A stretch of DNA of 64,000 nucleotides from Morchella semilibera (taxonomy: Eukaryota; Ascomycota; Pezizomycetes; Pezizales; Morchellaceae), in contig CM018604.1 in the NCBI GenBank assembly GCA_009192285.1, forward strand, positions 1,426,001-1,490,000. Reading direction: 5' to 3'. Every line of letters starts with the position of its first letter. Position 1 is the stretch's first letter. The notes under the pieces are model-generated. The model saw nothing but the letters and a program-made list of their open reading frames with translations, was not told the origin of the DNA and ran no database searches. Position numbers and translations under genes: made by a program. This document shows, one piece after another, positions 1 through 10,085 of the stretch.

Positions 1-123
1 ACTTGTGACTGGGGTCTCCCAACAGTCTCCTGGGTCTCCTGAGAGTCTCCTGAGACCCCTGGATATTTTTTGAGTCTCATGAGGCTCAGGAGACATGAGG
101 AGACAAATGAAGTCTTGCTGATG
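1..123. mobile_element. Small non-autonomous TIR element (CATCAGCAA family), copy 1, cut by window edge
   Basis: Matches copies at 9302-9438, 9644-9780 and 39422-39557. The right end TTGCTGATG is the inverse of the CATCAGCAA that starts the complete copies; about 14 bp of the left end lies outside the window. It is followed by TA and then by Gypsy chromodomain sequence. The uninterrupted paralogue at about 44100 reads AAGTACTCCACCC, so the insertion is at a TA. The internal sequence is rich in GTCTCCTGAG and its complement and can fold on itself. It has no coding capacity. Confidence 0.8.
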
Positions 124-125
124 TA

Positions 126-1018
126 CTCCACCCATCGCCTTCTCTTCCGCGAATCCAATATCTCCGCTACTTCCCATTCAGTCTCTCCCTCAACTTCCAC
201 CGGTGGGGGTGGTTCAACAATTTGTCCAGGAACAGGATCTTCAACTGTTGGTGATAGTAATGAAACATTTAATACCGAATGTATGTTCATAGAGGCAGGT
301 AATTCCAACTCGTAGGCATAAGGGCTCACAATTCGTTTAACTGGGTAGGGACCAATTTGTTTCCAGTCAAGTTTTTTCGAGGGTCGTTTTGTTTCAATAC
401 TTCTAGTCGAGAGCGACACAAAATCGCCGACCACATATCGAGGTGCCGGAGTCCGGTGTAAGTTGGCCATCTCCTCCTGTATTTTCTGTGCCCTGAACAT
501 TTCACTTTTCAGGAAATCAAATACCTGGGACATCTCCCGTGCCAACCCATTAGCCTGGTCCTCATTCACCATCTGTCCGTGCTGTAAGGGTCCAAATGTC
601 ATTCTCGGATGTCTCCCATAATTAGCCTGGAAGGGGGACATATTAGTAGTTTCGGAAATATGATTATTAGTAGCAAATTCAGCCAGAGGTAGGAAGTCCA
701 CCCAGTTATCCTGTTGATATGATACATAGCTGCAGAGGTACTGCTCCATAATCGCATTGGTCCTTTCTGTTTGCCCATCAGTCTGAGGATGAAATGCTGT
801 AGAATAGCGAGGGGCAATTTCCAACCGTTCGCAGAGGACTTTCCAAAATTCAGCAGTACACTGTGTCCCTCGATCGGAAACAATAGTCTCGGGTAACCCA
901 TGTATCTTCCATACCTGTTCCAGGTAGAGACGAGACAGATCCCTGGCGTTAACATTCTCCGTCGTGGGAATCAAATGCTTCATCTTTGTCAACCGATCCA
1001 CCACTACTAGAATGACAT
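126..1018 (-). pseudogene. Integrase catalytic core, C-terminus and chromodomain (Gypsy-A G1)
   Basis: Continuation of the pol polyprotein after a +1 frameshift at about 1018, where an extra T follows ESHGF. Paralogues read [17 protein letters not shown] across this point. The minus strand encodes integrase segments seen in the other copies ([30 protein letters not shown]), then the [20 protein letters not shown] linker, then the start of a chromodomain ([11 protein letters not shown]). Integrase inserts element cDNA, and the chromodomain is known in chromoviruses to guide insertion to marked chromatin. The chromodomain is cut short by the TIR element at 1-123. Several frames are used, so the product is dead. 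Confidence 0.85.
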
Positions 1019-3183
1019 TAAAATCCATGACTCTCCGGAGGTCCCGTTACAAAATCCATCGTGACATCCGTCCAGGGTCCTTTGGGTACCAATAAGGGGC
1101 GCAGAACTCCTTGTAGAGGATTATAGTTCATCTTGCTTCGCCGACAGATATAGCAATTCTGAACATAGCGGTCTGTATATTTCTGCATGGTCGGCCAATA
1201 ATATTCCCGACTGAGAAGTTCCAAAGTTTTTGATCGTTCAGGATGTCCAGCCGAAGGTTTATCGTGATACTCTCGTAGTAGATAAAGCTTAAGTTCGTCA
1301 AAGTCAGGAACGTGAAGGGTATTTCGATAAAGCAATAACCCCTCCTCACTTCCCTTGCACTCGCCCAACGAAATATCTTTCGATTGTCGAACGCCATCCC
1401 GAAGCATGGATAGAACTTTACTCGGAAAGCTATCACGCTGGTAAGCTTCATTAAATAAATCAAGTACAGGAGACGATCCTTCAGCGGGTTCCTTTGATAA
1501 AGAACCCGCTAACAAACCTATCTTCGCCTCTAAATTCTCCTTCTTCAATACCACGCGACTTTGTTGCTCCAATCTTTCATCTCCCTCCTTCGGTAAATCT
1601 TTCAGCCTCCTAGTCAAAATATCCACCTTTCTTCCCTGCTTCCCTGGCCTATATTGAGTAATAAAATTAAATCGAGACAAAATTTGCGCCCACCGGGTTT
1701 GACGCCGATTCAGTAGTTTAGTCGACATAAAGTACTCAAGATTGCGGTGATCCGTAAGTACTTTGACTTGGAACTGAGCTGTCTCTAAATGAGGTCTCCA
1801 TTCCTCGAAACAACGAATAATGGCCAGTAACTCTTTGTCGTAAATCTCATAGTTGCATTCCGCAGGCGAGTGTGTCTTGGAGAAGAAAGCAACTGGATGG
1901 AGTATTCTCTCGTCGTCTCGTTGTGATAATATTCCGGCCGATACATAGTCTGACGCATCGGTTTCCACAATAAATTCCTTTTTGGGGTCAGGATACATCA
2001 ACATAGGAGCAGTGATAAAAGCGGTCTTGAGTTTCTGGAAAGCTTGCTCCACTCTCTGGGTCCACTCGAATCGTACATGCTTTTTCGTCAAGGTAGTCAA
2101 AGGTCGAGCCACTCGAGAGTAAGCATAAATAAAACGTCGATAAAAATTGGCGAATTCAAGAAATTCCTGAACCTCCTTCACCGTCTTCGGCGCCTCCCAA
2201 TCTACAATCGTCTGGACTTTGGTAGGATCCATCTTCATTCCTCCAGGAGTAAGGATTATGCCTAGATACTTAGTTTCTTGTACGTTAAACTCGCACTTCT
2301 CCGATTTCAAATGAACCTCATTGGCTTCTAGAGCTTCCAATACCTGTCGCACATCTTGTTGGTGTTGCTTCAAGGTTTCCGAATAAATGAGGATATCATC
2401 CAGATAAGCAGTAGCGCAACGGTCCAGAAAGGGTCGAAGAATATCATTAATCCAGCGTTGAAAGGTAGCGGGAGCATTGGTTAGACCAAAAGGCATCACC
2501 AAATATTCCCAATGTCTATAGCGTGTTCGAAAAGCCGTTTTCCACTCGTCCCCTTCTTTAATCCTAATCTGATTATAACCCCATCGTAGGTCCAGCTTGG
2601 TAAAATAACTAGCTCGGGCTAGGTTGGCCACCGTTTCTGGTGTAAGGGGAAGAGGGTATCGATCCTTGACTATAATAGCATTTAGCTTTCGATAATCGAC
2701 ACACAAGCGTAAGGACCCATCAGCCTTTTTAACAAATAGCACCGGGGCGCCAGCTGGGGAATTGCTAGATCTAAGAAATCCTTTCTGCAAGTTGTCGGCC
2801 AAATAATCCCTCAACGCCTTCAACTCTTCCCATGACATATTATACATGGGACCAAAGGGTGGTACTGTTCCTTCCTGGAGCTTGATCTCATGATCATAGG
2901 GACGATGTGGCGGTAGTCTAGAGGCATTGGTCTCATCAAACAGCTGTCGGAACCGCTGGTAATCAATTGAGATCGTTCCATCAGGGTTGGCAGGCATCTC
3001 CAATATCTTATTAACAGCATATAAAGTGGTCGAGTAAATCTGAACCGTAGGGTCCTGGGAAAGTTTTTTAAATGATCGAGGAGTGACGGCCGAAATATGG
3101 GTAACTGGCCTCTCTGGTGGTGGTGTCGAAATCCCCCGAGCAACGATAGGTTTACGGTTCGCTATACAATGTTCAAGACACAC
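1018..3183 (-). CDS. Gypsy-A pol: reverse transcriptase, RNase H and integrase zinc domain (G1)
   Basis: A 721-codon open stretch. In order: RT fingers ([18 protein letters not shown]), palm ([26 protein letters not shown]), catalytic YLDD at about residue 262, RNase H ([37 protein letters not shown]), and the integrase H2C2 zinc domain ([18 protein letters not shown], then CYICRRSK). It copies element RNA into DNA and removes the RNA strand. In paralogues this frame is continuous with the protease; here one in-frame TAG separates them near 3190, where other copies have Gln. The downstream integrase is lost to a frameshift at 1018. The open length suggests recent decay. Confidence 0.9.
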   Translation of the reverse strand: MCLEHCIANRKPIVARGISTPPPERPVTHISAVTPRSFKKLSQDPTVQIYSTTLYAVNKILEMPANPDGTISIDYQRFRQLFDETNASRLPPHRPYDHEIKLQEGTVPPFGPMYNMSWEELKALRDYLADNLQKGFLRSSNSPAGAPVLFVKKADGSLRLCVDYRKLNAIIVKDRYPLPLTPETVANLARASYFTKLDLRWGYNQIRIKEGDEWKTAFRTRYRHWEYLVMPFGLTNAPATFQRWINDILRPFLDRCATAYLDDILIYSETLKQHQQDVRQVLEALEANEVHLKSEKCEFNVQETKYLGIILTPGGMKMDPTKVQTIVDWEAPKTVKEVQEFLEFANFYRRFIYAYSRVARPLTTLTKKHVRFEWTQRVEQAFQKLKTAFITAPMLMYPDPKKEFIVETDASDYVSAGILSQRDDERILHPVAFFSKTHSPAECNYEIYDKELLAIIRCFEEWRPHLETAQFQVKVLTDHRNLEYFMSTKLLNRRQTRWAQILSRFNFITQYRPGKQGRKVDILTRRLKDLPKEGDERLEQQSRVVLKKENLEAKIGLLAGSLSKEPAEGSSPVLDLFNEAYQRDSFPSKVLSMLRDGVRQSKDISLGECKGSEEGLLLYRNTLHVPDFDELKLYLLREYHDKPSAGHPERSKTLELLSREYYWPTMQKYTDRYVQNCYICRRSKMNYNPLQGVLRPLLVPKGPWTDVTMDFVTGPPESHGF

Positions 3184-3189
3184 TGAGGA

Positions 3190-3558
3190 CTAAAAGCGAA
3201 TCTCATTCCTTCCGCTATCAATAAGAACTCCATGTCTCCTCATCCAAGGTATCCCCATCACGATCGGGTAGTGTTCCAGTTTTGTAACAAAAAACGGGCA
3301 TTCCTCAACATGTCCATTAATCTCCAACTCCAACATCACCTTTCTGGTCACCTTTCCTGATTCAATAGATCTTCCATCAATCACATCAATCACCCTCTCC
3401 GTTCTCAAATTCTTCATCTTCAGTTCATGGCGGCGTACAAAGTCTTCATCAATAAATGCATATCCCGACGCTCCAGTATCAATCAGGGCATAAGTGGGTA
3501 CAATAGATTTTTTATTTTGCGAAATAGAACAGACTACAATCAATTGATTCCCATCCAT
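3190..3558 (-). CDS. Gypsy-A aspartic protease domain (G1)
   Basis: About 122 codons starting MDGNQLIVVCSISQNKKS. The active-site motif is DTGASGYAF at about residue 28, followed by IDEDFVRRHELKMKN and, near the C-terminal end, HYPIVMGIPWMRRHGV. This is the retroviral-type aspartic protease that cleaves the Gag-Pol polyprotein in virus-like particles. It ends at an in-frame TAG where the paralogues have Gln (RFQSSVCLEHC), after which RT follows in the same frame. The catalytic Asp is intact, so the stop is probably the only lesion between protease and RT. The chosen ATG is shared with the copy whose frame starts near 49882. Confidence 0.85.
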   Translation of the reverse strand: MDGNQLIVVCSISQNKKSIVPTYALIDTGASGYAFIDEDFVRRHELKMKNLRTERVIDVIDGRSIESGKVTRKVMLELEINGHVEECPFFVTKLEHYPIVMGIPWMRRHGVLIDSGRNEIRF

Positions 3559-3632
3559 CCCCCCTTCTGATACTCAAAACGTAGAAATAGACACCTTAGA
3601 AAAAACTTTAGGAGGTCCCTGGACTATGCCGC

Positions 3633-4863
3633 TTAGGCCAGGGACGAATCTTTTAACCCCTCCTTCTCCGACGACAAATCCTCTTCTTTTTGCTTCTTTT
3701 CTTTCTTCACTTCCAACAATACTCCCCTCATCCTTGGTGCTGCCCTTCCCGAAGGCGAAAGCTTACAGTCTCTAACCAAATGTCCAACCCCCCCGCAATA
3801 ATAACAATGATTCTCCACTTGACGTGCCTCCCTTTCTCTGGGATCTGGGCGACGATAACTATTAGACAGGTCCATGGGGACAACTCCCCCAGGAGTATAG
3901 GAAGGGTGGGCCACTGGCGCAGCATTCTTCGGTAATGATTGGGGTGTTCCTTGTACGACTGGGGATGTTGCTGGTGCAACGGGGAAACGAGGAGCAAAGG
4001 GACGTGGAGCAGGGGCACTTGGAACCTGAAAACGAAATCTCCCCATCCTGGCCTGGAGCGCTCGTTGCTTGTTATCAAGACGTTGGAGGAGCAGCCCGCA
4101 GTCCCTAATCGTGGTTGGTGTTTCATTCTGAATCATTAGGGCCATTAGATCCTGGTTAAGTCCCTCCAGCAAACATTCAACCTTAGCCGCCTCGTTGAAC
4201 TCAGAGTCGGCAGCATGTCGCAAAATACTCAGAAAAGGTGCGTTGGCGCTGCCTGATCTCCCTCAAATTACGAGCGGCAGTGGCGGCGCGGTCTGGGTCC
4301 CCAAAAGCATTGTCCAAAATGTCAAAAAACTCCGCCATGGAATCAAGAGCGATTCCTTCATCCGTAATATAAACTAAAAGGTGATCCGCCGCTGGTCCCT
4401 CCAGTCGAGAAATAAAATATGCCAATTGTTGGGCCGAGGTAGGAAAACGATCGAAATTGGCTCTGAGCTTAATTTGTAGTTGCCTCTGGAAGGTCCTGAG
4501 AGTCTTGCGATCGCCCCGGTATTTCTCCGGGTCGGGAAGTTTCTCTGATTTAGAGGGTTTGGTTAAGTCGTTGTGGAGCTCCTCTAGACCTCCTTTGACT
4601 TCTTCTTGCTACTTCTTAATTTTAGCCCGTAGTCCCTAGATTTCGTTGTGGAACTCGGCCTGGCCTTGTTCGGTTTCAGAGTAATGGGTGGTGATGTCGA
4701 CCGCATATTGCTGGACCCCTCTGTACGCTCTTTGAAGGAGGACATACGCTTGTTTTGCCTCTTCCGTTGCGGCGGGGTCCACTTGAGGGTGAGTAACAAA
4801 GAACCCTTCGAGGTCCGTATGGGGCTTTTGATAATCAAATACATTGGTGGCTGGAGAGGTCAT
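3633..4863 (-). pseudogene. Gypsy-A gag with CCHC zinc knuckle (G1)
   Basis: Starts at ATG 4863 (MTSPATNVFDYQK), the same start as the gag at 15960. The N-terminal part is helical and charged. The middle holds the capsid-like segment ([29 protein letters not shown] in the copies, NAFGDPDRAATAARN). The C-terminal part has one zinc knuckle, CYYCGGVGHLVRDC, then an acidic tail ending DSSLA. Lesions: in-frame stops near 4636 and 4614, and a deletion or frameshift near 4214 after EYFA. Gag would package the element RNA in cytoplasmic particles. Gag and pol are separated by a stop and a short gap. Confidence 0.85.
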
Positions 4864-4925
4864 GGTAGGCTTATGGTGCGAGGAACTCGGACTGTGCCAG
4901 TCGAGTAAGGGTGGTCTCGTCCTAG

Positions 4926-5564
4926 TGTGACGGAGTAACTGGACGCAAAGAAGAAGATGACAATGATGACGCAGAAGTACCCGAGGGGCACAGCCGAAGC
5001 GACGAGGGGAATGATGAAGCCAAAGGTAACACCGAGTAGGCACAAGCACAGGCACCAGCGAAGGCAAAGGCAAAGGCAAGGACAAAGGCACAAGGACACA
5101 GGGTAGGGAGAGTGAGGACCAAATAGACCTCAACGAGAACGATGAGAGGTACTATGGGTTTCCTCCTTTGAGAGGACCGAGTTTTTGGTATGAAGAGCTA
5201 TGGCTTAGAAATAGAAGTAGATTCCTATGTACCGAGATAACAGGAAGATGAGACAGAGAGAAAAGAAAGAAAGAACTAAGGAAAACATCTATCCCCGCTA
5301 TTTAACACACCTCCCCCACTAGCCCGCTATGACTCACACTTTTACTTATAGAACCTCATAGAAACCCGTCGCTACCATACCTCGTAATCCTTCCCACCAT
5401 CTCTGTTATTCTACATTACCAATCCATCATGCCATCAAATCTCCTAGAACCCAATGACGACAACCTCCACCTCGCGCTCCCCACTCTCGCCTAACATTAC
5501 CCTAACAACCACAACCGTGCATTGCCTACCGAACTGTCGGGACAAATGCCAAGACACCGGGACA
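4926..5564 (-). repeat. Gypsy-A LTR (5' LTR of G1), 639 bp
   Basis: Reads TGTGACGGAGTAAC...CCGGGACA on the plus strand, that is TGTCCCGG...GTCACA in element direction. The same LTR recurs more than a dozen times in the window at 628-640 bp. In element direction it contains TGAGTCA (plus-strand TGACTCA at 5330-5336) followed by a GTTAAATAGCGGGG block that may serve as the TATA region. The gag start lies about 60 bp inside the junction. Confidence 0.9.
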
Positions 5565-6604
5565 TATATGCGATTTGCGGTGTGAATAGGTTTTTGTTCT
5601 GCATGAATACTCCAGTGTTGCTTCCGTAATCAATTCCGAGTAGTGGTAGGCCGAGATTCCGTACTTGCAACTGTCTTTGAAGAAAAAAAGCAGGAGTCAT
5701 CTATAGAAAATTGTTTCCAAGATTGCGATGGAACCTTATTGCATCCGAGAAGTGTTGCAACATAACATCTGGTGTTACGTGTTTCGACATTGCGTATGTC
5801 CCGAAATCCCAACCGCGTTCAGTTCTGGCGCGATATCCGATAGATTTCATAATGCCTCCGGTTTGCGCATGATTACATTTAATCTCCGAATGAAATCGTT
5901 GATCCCGTTGTACATATTCGAAATTAAACTCAAGTTCCGATGATACCTCCGTTGCGAGATCCTGGAATAATGTTATTTTGTATACTATACGAACCTCGCG
6001 AGTTTCCGAGTCGACAATCTATACGGTTTTCGATCGATCTCCCGTTACGCGTTTAAAGTTCCGATCGCTCCATATTGGGTCATTATATTCCTATTCTTTG
6101 CCAAACATTTCTGTTGCGGTAGTGTCGTCTCGATTACAGACAATTACGAAAGTAGATACGAGATCGATATCTACGATAGTTCCGTTAGTTTATTTATGTT
6201 TGATAAGTTCAGATATAACTTACCAGTGACATCAAGATCTACGCTTCTAGAAGCAAATTTCCGTAATTCCATCTTTTTTAATTGCGAGTTATCCTTCTAT
6301 TTCATTCTCTTAACCGCTTTCCGATTCTCCCTTTCCTTTCGATTCTCCTCCCGTTTTCACATATTCGAATTGCGAAGGTTTCTTCCTTTACTTTCAGCTA
6401 CTTGCCTACTCGGATCATAGGATCCCATTGCGATACCCCGAGTATTGCGTCCTCCACTTTCAGCTACTTGCTTACTTGCATCGTAGGGTCCCGTTGCCAT
6501 ATCCCGAATCTGGCGTCCTCCGTTTTCGGCTGCTTGCGTACTCACATCATCGAAGTTTATTGCGGTGTTGCGATTATCAATATTCCGTTGCATAGCGAAT
6601 TTTC
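5565..6604. other. Unassigned sequence between two LTRs
   Basis: I recognise no transposon protein here. The sequence is rich in TTCCG and CGAT words and lacks the LTR and gag/pol signatures of its surroundings, so it may be older host or unclassified repeat DNA. Its right part (about 6390-6590) holds three diverged 66-bp tandem units, annotated separately as a short minus-strand reading frame. The target duplication TTTTC (6600-6604 and 7730-7734) shows that this region was continuous with 7735 onward before a Gypsy-A LTR landed. Confidence 0.5.
6357..6593 (-). CDS. Short open frame made of 22-residue repeats, unknown function
   Basis: 78 codons from ATG 6593 (MQRNIDNRN) to TGA 6357. The body is three related units of 22 residues: FDDVSTQAAENGGRQIRDMA.., YDASKQVAESGGRNTRGIA.. 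and YDPSRQVAESKGRNLRNSN. The DNA repeat is 66 bp, a multiple of three, and the differences between units keep the frame open, which favours coding over a random repeat. The F/YDxSxQxAExxGR core faintly recalls small fungal stress proteins with KGG-like repeats, but I cannot assign a family. It could be one exon of a larger gene or a chance frame. No promoter or intron signals were recognised, and the upstream side is interrupted by a solo LTR 12 bp away. Confidence 0.3.
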   Translation of the reverse strand: MQRNIDNRNTAINFDDVSTQAAENGGRQIRDMATGPYDASKQVAESGGRNTRGIAMGSYDPSRQVAESKGRNLRNSNM

Positions 6605-7729
6605 TGTGACGGAGTAACCTAACGCAAAGAAGAAGATGACAATGATGACGCAGAAGGACCCGAGGGGCACAGCCTCGCGACGAGGAGACCGACGAAGACA
6701 AAGGTCACACCGGGCATGCACAAACACAGGCACCGACGAAGGCAAAGGCAAGGGCAAGAGCACAAGGGCACAGGACAGAGAAAGTGAGGACCGAAGGGAC
6801 CTCAATATCATGGCTTGGACTGGACTTAGCGATGTTGCGGGAAGAAGGATTAGTCAGGGTTTTCTATAAGGTTCTATGGGTTTCCGTTGCAAGGGTTCTA
6901 TGAGTCAACGATGCGTATGTATTGGTAATCGAAGGATTTCCTTTAGGTTCTATGGGGTTCTAGGGGATGAGTCAGCGAAGGAATGATAGGACTATATATA
7001 GGGAGCTCTCTCCCTCGCTTGTAGAGTTTTCCTTTCTTTCCTTTCTTCTTTACGCAACCTTCCTATCCTTTAGTCGGTACTGCACTTTAGGATCCATAGT
7101 CTCGTCGAAAGCAAACCCCTTCGGGGATCCCGCCCTGCCTCCATAGTCTTCGTGATCTTTGCTACCTCGTGTCCTCATTCTTAGTTGTTACAATACCTCT
7201 TGCTCTGCTTACCTCGCCCCGCTTCGCTCCGCTCCCCTGCCTCGGTTGTGTACCTTGGCTCCTCGGATTACGTCCCCGCATCACCCCGTGATACTCAACG
7301 AGAACGATGAGAGATACTATGACTTTCCCCTCGTCGGAGGATCAAGTATTGGGTACGAGAGGCTATGGCTTGGAAATAGGAGTAGATTCCTATGTACTGA
7401 GATAACAGGAAGACGAGACAGAGAGAAAAGAAAGAAAGAACTAAGGAAAATATCTATCTCCGCTATTTAACACACCTCCTCCACTCATCCGCTATGACTC
7501 ATACTTTCGCTTATAGAACGTCATAGAAACCCGTCGCTACCACACCTCGTAATCCTCCCCACCATCTCCGCTATTCTACATTACCAATCCATCACGTCAT
7601 CCAACCTCCCAGAACACAATGACGACAACCTCTACCTCGCGCTCCCCGCTCTCGCTTAACATTCCCTTATCTACTACAACCATACATCACCTACCGGACT
7701 GTCGGGACAGATGCCAAGATGCCGGGACA
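6605..7729 (-). repeat. Solo Gypsy-A LTR with nested LTR-B; target duplication TTTTC
   Basis: Outer LTR pieces are 6605-6805 and 7294-7729 (TGTGACGG...CCGGGACA). The 5-bp duplication TTTTC flanks it at 6600-6604 and 7730-7734. It contains one complete insertion, LTR-B at 6806-7293. There is no internal region, so it arose by recombination between the two LTRs of a former element. Confidence 0.93.
6806..7293 (+). repeat. Solo LTR, family B, 488 bp; target duplication CTCAA
   Basis: Starts TATCATGG and ends CCGTGATA, an inverted 8-bp terminus with one mismatch. It is flanked by CTCAA (6801-6805, 7294-7298) and splits a Gypsy-A LTR exactly. It carries TGAGTCA at 6968-6974 and a TATATATA block about 20 bp later. 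A second copy lies at 44243-44717. Its internal element is not in this window, so the LTR identity rests on length, 5-bp duplication and promoter layout. Confidence 0.8.
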
Positions 7730-7870
7730 TTTTCGAGTGGGTGGTAGTTGTCAATAGTTGGTAAGATGGAGTGAAAATTTTGCCTTCACTATCAAGGTTA
7801 CCCTACTTCCCAACTACTGATACGATTTTAGTCATTACTTTGGGTTAGTAATTCTCAAGCGTACAAAAAG

Positions 7871-9030
7871 CCCGTTAGGAATCACTGGCATATTCTGGAA
7901 TATTTCAGTCAATACACCATAAATCCTGGTGATTAAGAGCACAAAAAAAATACTTTATTCAAGTAGAATAATTGCTCATAGGTTTTAACGCTACTCTCCC
8001 ATCCCCTGGTACGGCTGAAATTAGTTCAAAAAACCCGGCAGGAATCATATTCCTGAATATTTTAGTCAAAACACCTTCAATCCTGGAGGTTAGGGGCGCA
8101 AGAAAATGCTTTCTTCGGGTAGAACAACCTCTCATAGGTCCTAGCGACGCCCCACTATATTTTGGTATGGCCGAGTTTGGAGTAATACTAAAAAGCCCGG
8201 CAGGAATCTCATATTCCTTCATATCTCAGTCAATATATTATCAATCCTAGCGATTGGCAGCCCCTCAAAAAGCTCTATCCAGGTAGAACAATCTCCCGTA
8301 TGTTCCAGCGCCACCCAACCATGCCCTGGTATGGTTGAATTCAGCAAAATGCAAAAAACCCGGTAAGAATCTCATATTTCTCAATATCTCAGTCAATATA
8401 TTATCAATCCTGGCGATTAGGGGCTCAAAAAAAAAGCTCTATCCAGGTGGAACAACCTCTTGTAGGTTCCAGCGGCGTCCCACCATATCCTGGTATGGCT
8501 GAATTGAGCAAAATGCAAAAAACCCGGCAGGAATCACATATTTCTCAATATCTCAGTCAATATATGATCAATCCTGGCGATTGAGGGCCCAAAAAAAAGC
8601 TCTGTTCAGGTAGAACAACCTCCCATAGGTCCCAGCACTGCCCCACTATGTCCTAGTATAGCTGAACCCAAAAGTCTAAAAACCTGGCAGGAATCATATT
8701 CCTGAATATCTTAGTCAAAACACCTTCAATCCTGGCGATTAGGGGCGCAAAAGAAAGCTCTATTCAGGTAGAATAACCTTTTGTAGGTCCCAGCGCTACC
8801 CCACCATGTCCTGGTATGGCTGAACCCAAAAGTCCAAAAACCCGGCAGGAATCATGTTCCTGAATATCTCAGTCAAAACGCCTTAAATCCTGGCGATTGG
8901 GGGCGCAAAAAAAAGCTCTATTTGACTAGACTAACCCCCCATAGGCCCCAACACCACCCTACCATGTTCTGGTACGGCTGAAATTTAACAATTCAAAAAA
9001 CCCGGCAGGAATCATACCCTAGTCAATCAT
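7871..9030. repeat. Tandem satellite, about 162-bp monomer, seven full units plus a partial
   Basis: The word CCCGGCAGGAATC, or a near match, recurs at 7871, 8034, 8196, 8359, 8523, 8683, 8841 and 9001, giving periods of 163, 162, 163, 164, 160, 158 and 160 bp. Each unit also has AATCCTGGCGATT, an A-rich run, AGGTAGAACAACC and CCTGGTATGGCTGAA in the same order. Units differ by scattered substitutions and small indels. No credible coding frame runs through it. 7735-7870 is unassigned flank. Confidence 0.9.
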
Positions 9031-9301
9031 TAATCCCCGCCCAAGACGTGACTGACGCTCCACCATTTGTGTGGCTATTAGGGTTAACCCTAGCTTACAA
9101 TCCTATAATATTTAAGTTCTCTTTTCCTCAACATTTTTATAGAATCATACTTATCCACAAACAAAAACAAGTATGTTACTCTTAAATCCTTATAATAATC
9201 TAGAAACTAACTGAAGTAGGATATGGATTCTACTTGGCCTACACCTCGAGGTACCCCCGATGACAAATTTATTGGCAACAGACGAGCTGATTAATTTGAT
9301 G

Positions 9302-9438
9302 CATCAGCAAACTCAACTTGTGCCTGGAGTCTCCCAACAGTCTCCCGGGTCTCCTGAGAGTCTCCTGAGACCTCCGGATATTTTTTGAGTCTCCTGAGAC
9401 TCAGGAGACATCAGGAAACAAATAAAGTCTTGCTGATG
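9302..9438. mobile_element. Small TIR element (CATCAGCAA family), copy 2, 137 bp
   Basis: Complete element from CATCAGCAA to TTGCTGATG. The two bases flanking each side are TG and TG. Same orientation as copy 1. Confidence 0.8.
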
Positions 9439-9643
9439 TGCATGCTACGGAAGAAGAGATCGAGAGAATGAGATTATAGTCAATCGTCCTATGTGTGAAG
9501 CATGTAGGATTGCATTGAAGGGTAAAAGTCGAGGTTTCTGCGTACAGAAACTCAATCATAGAGGCTCTATTATTTCGTCATGCAACCATTGCTTGCGACA
9601 TAACAATAGATGCTCTCTTAACCCGAACAACTGAAAGAGAGTC

Positions 9644-9780
9644 CATCAGCAAGACCTCATTTGTCTCCTGATGTCTCCTGAGCCTCAGGAGACTCAAAAA
9701 ATGTCCAGGAATCTCAGGAGAGTCTCAGGAGACCCAGGAGACTGTTGGGAGACTCCAGTCACAAGTTGAGCTTGCTGATG
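9644..9780. mobile_element. Small TIR element (CATCAGCAA family), copy 3, 137 bp
   Basis: Complete element in the opposite orientation to copy 2, only 205 bp away. Flanked by TC on both sides. Together copies 2 and 3 split a putative coding region. Confidence 0.8.
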
Positions 9781-10085
9781 TCATTAGTCTCATCGAAGAT
9801 GATGAAGAGGAGGAGAGCCATGTTCTACTCAAAGAAGAACCAACCACTCCTCGTACCAGTATCAAGAAATTCCTAAAGGTATCTGGAGAGTCACGCTCAA
9901 TTCCAACATCGGTAGAGTTGGAAGAATTAGAGAAGGAGAGGAGAACAGAATCAGAGAGGAGGATGGAATTATTGGACATGTTGCAAGAACTTATGAAAAG
10001 GAAGGACAGTCTGATGTTTGAAACTGTTGGGGTTGACAGGTTTATTGTTAATGTAACTAAAAAGCTCATGGAACTTGAAAATTAA

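Larger units (their letters stand above)
124..5564 (-). mobile_element. Gypsy-A chromovirus, copy G1 (internal region plus 5' LTR)
   Basis: Minus-strand Ty3/Gypsy element. Reading leftward from the 5' LTR (4926-5564) the order is gag, protease, reverse transcriptase, RNase H, integrase and chromodomain. Its left end is broken by a small TIR element and the 3' LTR is outside the window. It is decayed but has one of the longer continuous pol frames here. The first bases inside the LTR do not show a classical TGG-type primer site directly at the junction. Confidence 0.9.
9223..10085 (+). pseudogene. Possible host or unclassified gene split by two TIR elements; cysteine-cluster protein
   Basis: Three coding-like segments read rightward around two small TIR elements. 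Segment 1 starts at ATG 9223 (MDSTWPTPRGTPDDKF) and stops at 9292. Segment 2 (about 9440-9634) encodes MCEACRIALKGKSRGFC followed by SCNHCLRHNNRC, that is CxxC..C then CxxCx6C, like a fungal zinc-cluster arrangement. Segment 3 (9783-10085) is open, acidic then coiled-coil-like (ELEELEKERRTESERRMELL), and ends at TAA 10083. With the insertions removed these could be exons of one gene, but I could not place introns with confidence. I do not recognise the family. The upstream 9031-9222 holds only AT-rich sequence with no clear element. Confidence 0.35.

Noticed and set aside
7820-9030. CRISPR-like array
   Set aside because: The spacing is regular but the whole 160-bp unit is repeated, with no short direct repeats and unique spacers, in a eukaryotic context. 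It is a satellite.
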